DNA of 64,000 nucleotides from positions 76,023,353 to 76,087,352 of the forward strand of contig NC_084617.1 of the NCBI RefSeq assembly GCF_033978795.1, in the 5' to 3' direction. Shown piece by piece: positions 34,514 through 45,136 of this stretch (positions are counted from its first letter, which is position 1; every line of letters starts with the position of its first letter). Below the pieces are notes generated by a model that saw nothing but the letters and a program-made list of their open reading frames with translations, was not told the origin of the DNA and ran no database searches. The position numbers and the translations under genes are program-made. Origin of the DNA: Nerophis ophidion. Taxonomy: Eukaryota; Chordata; Actinopteri; Syngnathiformes; Syngnathidae.

Positions 34514-35175
34514 GGTACAAACTTACACATACTGTACATATACATGTACTGTACAAACATACATAAATATACTGTACATATAAATTTACTGTAAAAACAA
34601 ACATACATATACTGTACATATACATTTACTGTACAAACAAACATACACATACTGTACATATACATTTACTGTACAAACATACATATACTGTACATATACA
34701 TTTACTGTACAAACAAACATACATATACTGTACATATACATTCACTGTACAAACAAACATACACATACTGTACATATACATTTACTGTACAAACATACAT
34801 ACACATACTGTACATATACATTTACTGTACAAACATACACATACTGTACATATACATTTACTGTACAAACAAACATACACATACTGTACATATACATTTA
34901 CTGTACAAACAAACATACACATACTGTACATATACATTTACTGTACAAACATACATATACACATACATGTACATACACATTTACTGTACAAACAAACATA
35001 CACATACTGTACATATACATTTACTGTACAAACATACACATACTGTACATATACATTTACTGTACAAACATACATACATATACTGTACATATACATTCAC
35101 TGTACAAACATACATATACTGTACATATACATTCCCTGTACAAACATTCATATACATATACTGTACATATACAAG
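34514..35175. repeat. Minisatellite of ACTGTACATATACATTTACTG units
   Basis: About 14 units, 37-50 bp each, of TACTGTACATATACATTTAC followed by TGTACAAACAAACATACACA. Variation is mainly in the number of AAACATAC blocks. TGTACA palindromes occur twice per unit. Confidence 0.93.
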
Positions 35176-35179
35176 TACA

Positions 35180-35694
35180 TATACATACATACACTCATGC
35201 ACATAAGCACGTTTCATCAAACATATATCAACGTTGTTGCCCTAGGGTAAACTGGGTAACACATGACATATTAACAAAGCTTAACCCATTGTTACTATAA
35301 CAATCTACAAGATTAATATAGGTTGCCTCTCTCTCTTCCCTTTCATCTTTCGGTATTCCTTTTTTTTTTCCATTTATTTTATTTGTTTTATTATCTTTCC
35401 AGCTATCATTATGTATACATACTGTTTTGTTCATGATCAATAGCGCTTTTTCTATTGGTATTTGTATTGCTCCAGTTTTAGTGTAAAAATGCTCATTGTC
35501 ATTTCTATATTATTATTTATTTCGCTAACTGCTTATTTGCTATCACTTTTATGATCATATTTGTACATATTGTATGTGCTGGTGTTGTTATACTGTTTTT
35601 GTTGTTATTGCTGTATTTGCTGTTGTTGTTTTTGTCTCTCTGTCTAATCCCCTCTTATCCCCACAATTTCCCCCTCTGTCTTCCTTTTTTTCTC
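35180..35694. mobile_element. T-rich retroelement-like 3' region (unclassified)
   Basis: Contains GTATTTGTATTGCTCCAGTT and GTGCTGGTGTTGTTATACTG, ending in a pyrimidine-rich TGTCTAATCCCCTCTTATCC block. Its texture matches LINE-type 3' UTRs common in fish, but no second copy lies in the window and no coding domain remains. Confidence 0.3.
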
Positions 35695-37213
35695 TTGTGA
35701 ATAACACAAGTACAGTATATTATACAGCATTATTCACATGTGAATAATATAAATACGGTCTGTTATACAGCATTATTCACATTTGAATAACATAAATACA
35801 GTCTATTATACATTAATATTCACATGTGAATAACCTAAATACACTCTGTTATACAACATTATTCACATGTGAATAACATAAATACAGTCTATTATACAAC
35901 ATTATTCACATGTGAATAACATAAATGCACTCTATTATACAACATTATTTACATGTGAATAATATAAATACAGTCTTTTATACAGCATTATTCACATTCG
36001 AATAATATAAATACAATCAATTATAGAACATTATTCACATGTGAATAAGACAAATGCAGTCTATTGTACAGCATTATTCTAATGTGAATAACAAAAATAC
36101 AGCCTATTGAACAGCATTTTCCACGTATGAATAACATAAATACAGTCTATTATACAGCATTATTCACATGTAAATAACATAAACACAGTCTGTGTTACAG
36201 CATTATTCACATGTGAATAACATAAATACAGTCAGTTATACAACATTATTCACATGTGAGTAACACAAATACAGTCTATTATACAACATTATTCACATGT
36301 AAATAACATAAATACAGTCAGTTATACAACATTATTCACATGTAAATAACATAAACACAGTCTGTGTTACAGCATTATTCACATGTAAATAACATAAACA
36401 CAGTCTGTGTTACAGCATTATTCACATGTGAATAACATAAATACAGTCTATTATCCAGCATTATTCACATGTGAATAATATAAATACAGGCTCTTATAAA
36501 GCATTATTCACACGTGAAAAACATAAATACAGTCTATTATACAGCATTATTCTAATGTGAATAACATAAATACAGCCTATTGAACAGCATTTTCCACATA
36601 TGAATAACATAAGTACAGTCTATTATACAGCATTATTCACATGTGAATAACATAAATACAGTCTATTATACAACATTATTCACATGTGAATAACATAAAT
36701 ACAGTCAGTTATACAACATTATTCACATGTAAATAACATAAATACAGTCTATTATACAGCATTATTCACATGTGAATAACATAAATACAGTCTATTATAC
36801 AGCATTATTCACATGTAAATAACATAAATACAGTCAGTTATACAACATTATTCACATGTAAATAACATAAACACAGTCTGTGTTACAGCATTATTCACAC
36901 GTGAATAACATAAATACAGTCTATTATACAGCATTATTCACATGTGAATAATATAAATACAGTCTATCATACAGCATTATTCACATGTGAATAACATAAA
37001 TGCAGTCAGTTATACAACATTATTCACATGTGAGTAACACAAATACAGTCTGTTATAAAGCATTATTCACACGTGAATAACATAAATACAGTCTATTATA
37101 CAGCAACAGTCATATGTGAATATTATACAACATTATTCACATGTGAATAACACAAATGCAGTCAATTATACAGCATTATTCACATGTGAATAACATAAAT
37201 ACAGTCTATTATA
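35695..37213. repeat. 43-bp minisatellite with an 18-bp perfect palindrome in each unit
   Basis: About 35 units of GCATTATTCACATGTGAATA plus ACATAAATACAGTCTATTAT and ACA. Most units contain the perfect palindrome TTATTCACATGTGAATAA. Variants with CTGTGTTACAG or CAGTTATACAAC at the spacer repeat in blocks, indicating higher-order duplication. Confidence 0.95.
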
Positions 37214-38044
37214 CATTTAAGTACAGTACAAAAGGAACATATGCATTATACAGTCTGATGGCTGTCAGTAAAGAAGTCCAGGGAGCTACGAGGGCGGGAC
37301 TAAAGATCCAGGTTGCTGACCCCCCCACTGGTAACAGCTCAAACTCTCACTTTGCTACTGAACATGTTGCCCGAGTGGCTACTCCAAATATTATCTGAAT
37401 TCCTCACAGAAGCAAATTGCCAGCTCCAAACACTCCACGTATGTAACGACATTTCCCAGCCACCTCACACATGCAGCTGATGATCTCATTGATGTCGCTG
37501 ATGTCCTCGCTTCATTCTGACTCGCTGTTCTCCGGCTGGAAAAGTCGAGCGGCGTAATCAATCCTGAGAGGTATTGATGCAATATGCAAATACAATCTGG
37601 TGACATCTGCCCTTTTTGCAGCCTTGGACATGCCGGCATGTAATTGGTATCTAATGGGAAACAAACCACACATGCAAACGATATCCACTAATGTGCCATA
37701 AATGACACAAGTTAACAGGACTATATTCAGAGTCAGGCAATTTTGAAATTGTTATTCAGGTCAAGTATGTACTCTGCTGACGATGAGCACACTTTACTAG
37801 TGTAGAACCCCAGAGGCAAGTAAGTCATTTATATTCCGAACACGCCACTTTCATTTACTAACCTTGGAGCGTCGTGTTTGGACAAATTAAAAATAAATGC
37901 CGAAAGAGGAAGCACATCTTTTTTTCCGGTTTTAATTTACAGTCATGCTGGAGCGGGAAAACAAGACAAGACACTGACCTGTGGACAACACCTCCTCCCA
38001 CTCGCAATCTTGCAGACATGCAACTTCTTGTCTTTGTGGGTAGT
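37214..38044. other. Single-copy-looking interval
   Basis: No shared repeats except the start of an L2 fragment at 38045. Frames of 60-125 residues (37156-37398, 37391-37669, 37878-38255) overlap repeats or lack domains. I see no gene. Confidence 0.45.
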
Positions 38045-38100
38045 CATGTCAGTAGAAGCATTTAAGTCCCATCTTAAAACTCATTTGTATACTCTAGCCC
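38045..38100 (+). mobile_element. Tiny L2 LINE ORF-tail fragment
   Basis: The bases GTAGAAGCATTTAAGTCCCA to ATTTGTATACTCTAGCC match the end of the L2 ORF (VEAFKSHLKTHLYTLA). It is cut precisely where the next hAT terminus begins, so the hAT may have inserted into an L2 copy whose other half is lost. Confidence 0.65.
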
Positions 38101-38367
38101 AGGCCTGGGCAATTATTTTGACTCGGAATTGTGTCTGGGAGCCGGTATACCGTATTTCCTTGAATTGCCGCCGGGTATATAGTATGCACCTGACTAGAAT
38201 TACTGCCGGGTCAAACTCGTATCGCAAAATATCATATTTAGTAGAGCATGTCTAGAGTTTCCGCCGGGTCAAACTCGTTTCGCCGAATAATTAGCATATG
38301 TCTAGAATTTCCACTGGGTCAAACTCGTCACGTCACGAGTGACACTTCACCTGTCATCATTTTCAAA

Positions 38368-38505
38368 ATGGAGGAGGCTGATTTCAATCATTTGAAATCG
38401 CATAAAGGGAAGAAGATTAAGAGCTATACAGTAGGATTTAAGGTCCAAGCTATTGAATATGCTAAAAAGAACAGTCAGCAGCTATGTTTTATTAATATAC
38501 CGTAG
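38368..38505 (+). pseudogene. Brinker-type HTH start of a pogo-like transposase
   Basis: Reads MEEADFNHLKSHKGKKIKSY then TVGFKVQAIEYAKKNS before diverging and stopping. The KSYTVxFKxxxIEYAK pattern is the first helix region of Brinker/CENP-B-like DNA-binding domains. The rest of the domain is missing, so this is a first-exon relic kept because it lies near the element end. Confidence 0.6.
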
Positions 38506-38651
38506 CTGCGTGTGTCAAATATGAGTCATTAAATGACTCCCGCCTCCTGGTGGTAGAGGGCGCTAGTGATCCTTCTTGCGACTACTCGGCTGCAGAAGAA
38601 GTGACAACAAGCAGCGATTGTTTATTTTTTCCTCTCGCTTGCACTTTTAAC

Positions 38652-38774
38652 ATGGAGGATTACATATCTAAAATAAAACAGTTTTCTAAACTGGACTTTC
38701 AATCGAAGCAGGAGGTAATAAAGGAAGATCTCCATCGAGACAGAGAGACTTTTAAAAGTGAAGAAAGATAAGGA
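38652..38774 (+). pseudogene. Second short frame of element P, unknown
   Basis: Reads MEDYISKIKQFSKLDFQSKQ then EVIKEDLHRDRETFKSEER. It is preserved in all three P copies (27800-27910, 46208-46330), so it was present in the ancestral element. The charged, helical composition resembles the N-terminal region of some fish zinc-finger transposases, but I cannot name it. Confidence 0.45.
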
Positions 38775-39388
38775 AGACTTCTATAAACAAGTTATCGATG
38801 CTTTTGATCAGAAGGAGCTGCGCATGGACTTCATTTATAAGTAAAGGTAAAACCATAATAACGTTTTTTTATTAAATGTGCTTTTCATGATGGTATCCTT
38901 ACATCACACTCAAATTTATAAGCGCAGGCCTAAATTTACCGCATGCCTTTGGTAAGCGCCGGAGTGAAAAGAGGTTTTAAATTAATTAGCGCCCCGGCGG
39001 CAATTCAAGGAAATACGGTATCTATTTTAAGGGAAACTAATACAACACCTCACAATAATGTCTGGTTGAATGATAAAAACGTTATAACAGACCGTCTTAA
39101 AAAAACGTAATGGAATTAAATAAAATGTTATGAACGATAAAACACTGAATATTGACAAAATATAATGCCACACCCCCTTTTGATTGACATATTTTACAAT
39201 CAAGTGAAATGCAAAAAACATTCAACAAACAGTGAAATATGAACGATGTGTACAAAATAAACCCGCCTACAATATGACACATCTGATATATCACTAATTT
39301 GTAGAACTTTGTTGTGAAAAGCTCCTTCCGCATCCGTGGAAACGCTTCCCGCCCACATTGTGTGGTGCCTCGTCTGAACTGTTGTGAC

Positions 39389-39682
39389 CTAGATGACCAA
39401 AGTAACTAATTAGATGACCAAAGTAACTAATTAGATGACCAAAGTAACTAATTAGATGACCATAGTAACTAATTAGATGACCAAAGTAACTAATTAGATG
39501 ACCATAGTAACTAATTAGATGACCATAGTAACTAATTAGATGACCAAAGTAACTAATTAGATGACCATAGTAACTAATTAGATGACCAAAGTAACTAATT
39601 AGATGACCATAGTAACTAATTAGATGACCATAGTAACTAATTAGATTACCATAGTAACTAATTAGATGACCATAGTAACTGC
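39389..39682. repeat. 21-bp tandem repeat, 14 units
   Basis: Units AGATGACCAWAGTAACTAATT, with A/T alternation at one base and one AGATTACC variant. The homologous place in the sister hAT (47236-47278) has only about two units, so the array expanded after the copies separated. Confidence 0.97.
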
Positions 39683-39835
39683 TATATCGTCCATAAACTC
39701 AGATTCCAGCCATTGAAATGCTTTGTATAGTTGAAGACTTACGGTCATTAGAAAACATGGCAGCTACACTTTACATCTTAAAAATCTAAAAAAATATTTG
39801 GGAATGTTCGGCAGTCTTTTCAATCTGTTCAATAC

Positions 39836-41037
39836 AATCATGTACAGGCTGTTCTGAAGAACTCCCCCGAGGACTCCTCAAAGATGGACGCTTTTGACAT
39901 TCCTTTGGCGGTTTAGCTCGGTTGGTATAGTGGCTATGCCAGCAACTTGAGGGTTGCAGGTTCGATTCCCGCTTCTGCCATCCTAGTCACTGCCGTTGTG
40001 TCCTTGGGCAAGACACTTTACCCACCTGCTCCCAGTGCCACCCACACTGGTTTAAATGTAACTTAGATATTCGGTATCACTATGTAAAGCGCTTTGAGTC
40101 ACTTGAGAAAAAGCGCTATATGAATATAATTCACTTCACTTCCTTTCTTTCAACAAACTTGAGATCGGCCACAGTCCACAAAAACATTTCTCAACGCCTT
40201 CACCACTGCTTAATTCCTCCGGGGTTGTGGATGGCTGAATAGCACTTTATAGCGGCAGCCGGCTTCCAGGGCCCCAATCCCCCCCCCCACCCCCCTGCCG
40301 CCCTGTTGTGAGTTGTTGTGATTACATGTACCACTTGAGAAAATGCGCTATATAAATATAATTCACTTCACTTCACTTCACTTCCTTTTTTTCAACGAAC
40401 TTGAGATCGGCCACAGTCCACAAAAATATTTCTCAAAGCCTTCACCACTGTTTAATTCCTCCGGGGTTGTGGATGGCTGAGTAGCGCTTTATAGCGTCAG
40501 CCGGCTTCCAGCTGTTGTGAGTTGTTGTGATTACATGTACCACTTGAGAACATGCGCTATATAAATATAATTCACTTCACTTCACTTCCTTTTTTTCAAC
40601 GAACTTGAGATCGGCCACACTCCACAAAAATATTTCTCAACGCCTTCACCACTGTTTAATTCCTCCGGGGTTGTGGATGGCTGAGTAGCGCTTTATAGCG
40701 GCAGCCGGCTTCCAGGGCCCCAACACCACCGCCGCTCTGTTGTGAGTTGTTGTGATTACATGTACCATGTTTATCTGTGCATTGCTCTGTGAGGTTTTTT
40801 TTTCCCTCGGACTCAGTCTGGACCCCTCCTGATGGTCCAGCCTTAGACTGATTTTTTTTTTTACTCTTCCCCCTTTCCCAATGTCACCTTTTTCTCACCT
40901 TTTTCAAGGAGCGCCGTAAGTTGCTGATCCCCTTGTAACGTATGTCTGCTATTAGCTGGACTGTGCCGAAAATGTAATGTTCAGTTTGAATGTGTCTTGT
41001 ACATGTTAAGAATGGACAACAATAAAGCTGCTGTTAT
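39836..41037 (+). mobile_element. Retroelement 3' region (family of 6074-6872) with SINE-A and triplicated segment
   Basis: From GGCTGTTCTGAAGAACTCCC to GGACAACAATAAAGCTGCTG it matches the complement of 6074-6690. A SINE-A is inserted at 39897. The segment AACTTGAGATCGGCCACAGT to GATTACATGTACC, together with the SINE tail CTATATAAATATAATTCACT, occurs three times in tandem (about 40146-40385, 40386-40590, 40591-40770). Confidence 0.75.
39897..40141 (+). mobile_element. SINE-A, full length
   Basis: Head GGCGGTTTAGCTCGGTTGG with B box GGTTCGATTCC, tail AATATAATTCACTTCACT. TTCCTTT precedes and follows, a probable 7-bp target duplication. Its tail was copied along with the downstream triplication. 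Confidence 0.9.
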
Positions 41038-41550
41038 AACGGCACACCAGCCTGTATCTCCGGAGTGCCGCGGCACAGTGGTTGACAAACACTGCTCCGT
41101 GCATCTCCTGGTGGCCTGCACGCGCACACACAGGACAACCTTTGCAAATGTCAGCACAATAAAACCGAGTGTATTAAACGTACTCGAGCGGGTGGTGTCA
41201 GACGTCGTTAGTTTTAATCCCATTTGTGGAGGAATTGCTCTTGAAAGGCAAAGAGATCTATAAACGTCTGGGGCGCTGTCCCAGGTCATCGTAAATCTCT
41301 CCCCGTGTGCCGCCGACTCCTCCCCTGCTGGTTTATAGGCCGGGTGTGGAGATGTTGCCAAGCAATGGGGCCGTGGCGGATTGTGGGAGGTCATGCGGTT
41401 GTTTGCAGACCGCAGCCATAATCCAGTCAATGGGAGCAAAGAAAAATAAACAGGAAGTGAGAATTACTTTCAGGTGAGTCTAATGTGGTTCTCTCTGTAA
41501 AACCACATGAGAGCTCCAAGAGCCTGGGGATGGACAGAGATTGACAAAGC
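41038..41550. other. Single-copy-looking GC-rich interval
   Basis: The 152-residue minus frame (40981-41439) and 88-residue plus frame overlap and show no domain. Composition and the absence of repeats would suit regulatory or intronic DNA. Nothing specific identified. Confidence 0.4.
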
Positions 41551-41825
41551 TACAAACAATGGGAGACCGGGTCAGTCTGTGGAATGCTCTCCCTGACCAC
41601 CTGAGGGCACCACAGACTGTGAATGGTTTTAAAACAGATTAAAAAACCCTTCTTTTTTTTAAAAAAAAAAATTTTTTTTATTTATGCGTGCTAATTTTAG
41701 TTATTAGGCTGTTCTAGTTTTTATTTTTATTCATTTTTTGCCAAGGCATAGACTTTGGTGGGGTTTGTTTTCCCGTTGTGCAAAATGATTGGAACAGACA
41801 TGGCATGAAGGTAGTGACATTTTTA

Positions 41826-42308
41826 ATCTTTACTCAAAAATATTACAAAAAACAAAGGGTACCGTAGAGAGGCGGAGCTTGCGAACGAGCAGTGGGGCAG
41901 GGCACGCTGGAGCCCGGCCCAAGATGGCGGCAAGGAGGCGGGGACGATGACCGAGCGGAGAGGCGGGGCGTGCCGGGATCAGGTGTGTGGTTTGCACACC
42001 GGGACACAATTGACTTATCTCCTCACAGTGTTTAAAAGGGGAGAAGGAGGAGAGATTGGGGCGGAAGGAGGAGGAGAGCCGGCAGCAGCAACTGAGAAGC
42101 AAGAGTTCCCAAAAGCAGACGAGGACGACGGAGGCTGAAAAGCAGACCGTGAACGAGCAGTGGAGGAAGGAGCTGAAAAGCGACCCGACCTACACTAAAG
42201 CTTTATTGAAAAATAAAGAAGTCAAACCTGTTAACGAGATGTCCTTCCATGGTGGTCAGTGGAACCCCAGCGGCGACAGGGAAAGTCGTCCACAGTGGAG
42301 GTTCAAAA
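41826..42308 (+). mobile_element. LTR-like GC-rich block
   Basis: GC-rich leader, CACAGTGTTTAAAAGGGGAG as a promoter-like TATA region, purine-rich transcribed part, then TTGAAAAATAAAGAAG as a polyadenylation-like signal. The overlapping 63-90-residue frames are not genes. Terminal motifs and duplication are not clear. Confidence 0.4.
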
Positions 42309-42675
42309 CTTGACTATGAAAACAAAAACTTGCACCAAGGCAAAACTATGGACATAAACTAAAAGTTGCACGATGGCAGAACTACGAACAACTAAAACAA
42401 AAACACTTACTGTGATGAGAAAGGAACATGGGTCTTTTGCATGGATACCTGGGTGTGGAGGTTGAGTAGAAGGTGATGTCGCCAGGCTGACTACTTGGCA
42501 ACTGTGGCTTAAATAATACTGTGGTGATTGAAAACAGGTGCGTGACATGGGGACAGGTGAAAGCTAATGGGTTGGCATGGAAACAAAGCAAACAAGGAAG
42601 TGCAAAAACAGGAAGCAATGGAGTCTTAAACAAAAACAGATCATAACTAAACAAAACATGATCACAAGACATGAC
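42309..42675 (-). mobile_element. Gypsy-type LTR-like fragment
   Basis: On the minus strand it begins TGTCATGTCTTGTGATCATG, with TATTATTTAAGCCACAG as a TATA-like element, and ends in TTTTGTTTTCATAGTCAAG. The start resembles that of the solo LTR at 53346 (TGTCATGACCCG). The 3' limit merges with the block to its left. Confidence 0.5.
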
Positions 42676-43028
42676 AATTTTATTATTATTTATTTTTTTA
42701 ATAGACTAAAGCACTTTGAGGTTGTTTGCTCAATTTAAAAGGACTTTTTACAAATACAATCTATTATTATTGTAATCATTATTATTGAGAGAAGTATAAC
42801 CCACAAAGTCATATTCATCTCCTGATTGTGTCATGCTAATAAGGCTGGGAAAAAAACAACATCGAATGCCGGGATGCTGTAGCTGCCATCTAGTTGTGGA
42901 ACCCGGGTGGAGAACAATTATAAACTTGGTCAAGTAAATGCACAGAAGATGTTGTGGAAGTTGCTTCCTCGCAGTCTCACTGTCACTAACAAGGTTTTAA
43001 TAATCACAAGGTTTTAAATAAAGTTCTC

Positions 43029-43633
43029 TGTCAGACTTGCCCCTGACAGTTTGTTTGTGTTTTAGTTTTTCCCGTTTGTGTGTATTATTTCCTGTCATTA
43101 TTTCCTGTCAGCGCTCTTATTTTGTTTGTTTCCTGTCTTTCTCCCTGAGTGCTGTGTCCCCTCAACTGCGGCTAACTGGCACCTGGCCAAACCTGGTGTC
43201 AATCAGCCCACACCTATTTAAACCTATCTTCCCATCCAGTCAGTGCTGGATTATTGTCGATGTCACGTCCGTATTGTCGCTCTTGTCGTGTCGTGTCATT
43301 GCAGCGTAGCGGCAAGCTATATTTCGGTTTCTGTTTGTAGCTTACTGTCTTTTGTTCCCTGCTTCCGTTTTGTTTTCAGTCTACAAGTAACGACTTCTGT
43401 TTTTTTGCTCGCTACCTGCTAGCTTCCACGCTAGGCCCCTTTTTGTTTTTGCTAGCTTCCATGATAAGCTCCTTTTATTTTCTAGCTCCCATGCTAGCTC
43501 TCTTAGTTGGTTATCCGCCTCGTGCGTGCCTTTTGTTGTACCCCTTTGGTTTGTTCTTGTTTTAGTATCTTTATTAAATCATGTTTTCTCACTCCATGCC
43601 TGCCTCCATCTCTGCATCTTGAGGTTTGTCACA
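43029..43633 (+). mobile_element. LTR-like sequence, probable solo LTR
   Basis: From TGTCAGACTTGCCCCTGACA to GGTTTGTCACA. A CACACCTATTTAAACCTATC promoter-like site lies near 43210, and TTATTAAATCATGTTTTC near 43570 could give the poly(A) signal. The repeated CTAGCTYCCATGCTAG words recall 25725-26095. No matching target duplication found. Confidence 0.5.
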
Positions 43634-43733
43634 AACTAACTCTGACGTTCTCTCTCCAGCAGGAAGCGACTTTTCAGCCAGGTCCGTATCCTCCTCCCCT
43701 CCTCCCCTCCTGCTCCCGGCCGCTTACTGTTAA

Positions 43734-44878
43734 AGGGGAACATTATCACAATTTCAAAAGGGTTAAAAACAATAAAAATCAGTTCCCAGTGGCTTGTTGT
43801 ATTTTTTGCAGTTTTTTTCAAAATTTTACCGGTCTCGGAATATCCCTAAATAAAGCTTTAAAGTGCCTTATTTTCGCTCTCTGCGAAGACACTGGCCATT
43901 TCCCTGTGACGTCACACAGTGCTGCCAATGTAAACAAACAATGGGAATACCACAGCAAGATATAGCGACATTAGCTCGGATTCAAACTCGGATTTCAGCG
44001 ACTTAAGCGATTCAACAGATTACGCATGTATTGAAACAGATGGTTGGAGTATGAAAATATTGAAGAAGAAACTGAAGCTGTTGACGCTATTCATAGCCAT
44101 AGCATGGCCGAATAGCTGCGTTAGCATCGCCGGTAAAATGTGCGGACCAAACGATCAGGACTTTCGCATCTTTTGACACTGGAGCAACTTAAATCCGTCG
44201 ATTGGTAAGTGTTTGTTTCGCATTAAATGTGGGTGGAAGGAAACGTAATATAGTTGCAAATGCATCTCCAGGTTATCCATACATCTCTGTGCCATGTCTG
44301 CTTTAGCACCGCCGGTAAATAGCATGTTAGCATCGATTAGCGTAGCATGTTAGCATCGATTAGCTGGCAGTCAACATCAACAAAACTCACCTTTGTGATT
44401 TTGTTGACTATCGTTGCAAATGCATCTGCAGGTTATCCATACATCTCTGTGCCATGTCTGCTTTAGCATCGCCGGTCAAATGTGGAGACACTCTGGTACA
44501 TTCAATGGGGGTCTGGCGGCAGATTTCTTGCCGGTGGTGCAACTTGAATCCCTCCCTGTTAGTGTTGTTACACCCTCCGACAACACACCGACGAGGCATG
44601 ATGTCTCCAAGGTTCCAAAAAATAGTCAAAAAAACGGAAAACAACAGAGCTGAGACCCGGTGTTTGTAATGTGTTGAAAATGAAAATGGTGGCTGTGTTA
44701 CCTCGGCGACGTCACATTCTGACGTCATCGCTTCCAGCGAGATAAACAGAAAGGCGTTTAATTCGCCAAAATTCACCCATTTAGAGTTCGGAAATCGGTT
44801 AAATAAATAGATGGTCTTTTTTCTGCACCATCAAGGTATATATTAATGCTTACATAGGTCTGCTGATAATGTTCCCCT
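43734..44878 (-). mobile_element. TTAA-type DNA transposon K1, copy 2 (inverted)
   Basis: Termini AGGGGAACATTATC / GATAATGTTCCCCT flanked by TTAA (43730-43733, 44879-44882). Colinear with 9549-10690 in reverse. The THAP start MPRRCVVGGCNNTNREGFKL is at 44599 downwards, after which the frame diverges from copy 1 (HHRQEICRQTPIE), because a short segment differs at GTTGCACCAC. Confidence 0.85.
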
Positions 44879-44900
44879 TTAAAGCCAACAGATGATTATG

Positions 44901-45136
44901 TGAATTGTGAATTATATTTATATAGCGCTTTTTCTCTAGTGACTCAAAGCGCTTTACATAGTGAAACCCAATATCTAAGTTACATTCAAACCAGTGTGGG
45001 TGGCACTGGGAGCAGGTGGGTAAAGTGTCTTGCCCAAGGACACAACAGCAGTGACTGGGATGGCAGAAGCGGGAATCGAACCTGCAACCCTCAAGTTGCT
45101 GGCACGGCCACTCTACCAACCGAGCTAAACCGCCCC
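44901..45136 (-). mobile_element. SINE-A, full length
   Basis: Tail side GAATTATATTTATATAGCGC, head side CGGGAATCGAACCTGCAACC and ACCGAGCTAAACCGCC. It lies just outside the right TTAA of K1 copy 2. Confidence 0.88.

Larger units (their letters stand above)
38150..39018 (+). mobile_element. Pogo-like non-autonomous transposon P, copy 2 (best copy)
   Basis: Termini CCGTATTTCCTTGAATTGCC / GGCAATTCAAGGAAATACGG with TA on both sides (38148-38149, 39019-39020). Three subterminal direct repeats of the type GCCGGGTCAAACTCGTNNCG lie at about 38205-38335. Two short frames follow (38368 and 38652). TA target and a Brinker/CENP-B-type start place it with pogo-like elements of the Tc1/mariner superfamily. 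The DDE domain is absent. Confidence 0.8.
38103..39810. mobile_element. hAT-type element H4, right end lost, carrying pogo-like P copy 2
   Basis: Left end CAGGCCTGGGCAATTATTTT. The body after the P insertion (39020-39388 and 39683-39810) is colinear with 46775-47278 and 47641-47790 of the second copy: CATTACAATAATGTC-like start, ACACTGAATATTGACAA, GCAGCTACACTTTACATCTT. The 21-bp array at 39389-39682 is an expansion inside it. The right terminus and target duplication are not present. Confidence 0.7.
41554..42765 (+). mobile_element. LINE ORF tail and 3' end, interrupted by LTR-like sequence
   Basis: 41555-41650 encodes VSLWNALPDHLRAPQTVNGF, a non-LTR ORF C-terminus. 42683-42765 (AAAGCACTTTGAGGTTGTTT, TACAAATACAATCTATTATT) is a LINE 3' end of the kind with an ATT-repeat tail. 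Between them lie two LTR-like blocks. Linking the two halves is an inference from order and orientation. Confidence 0.55.

Noticed and set aside
40981..41439. 152-residue minus-strand protein
   Set aside because: Starts and ends in unrelated sequence (including the retroelement 3' end), and an overlapping plus-strand frame is as long. No domain.
43507..43965. 152-residue plus-strand protein
   Set aside because: It spans the border of an LTR-like block and the K1 transposon, so it is a chance frame.
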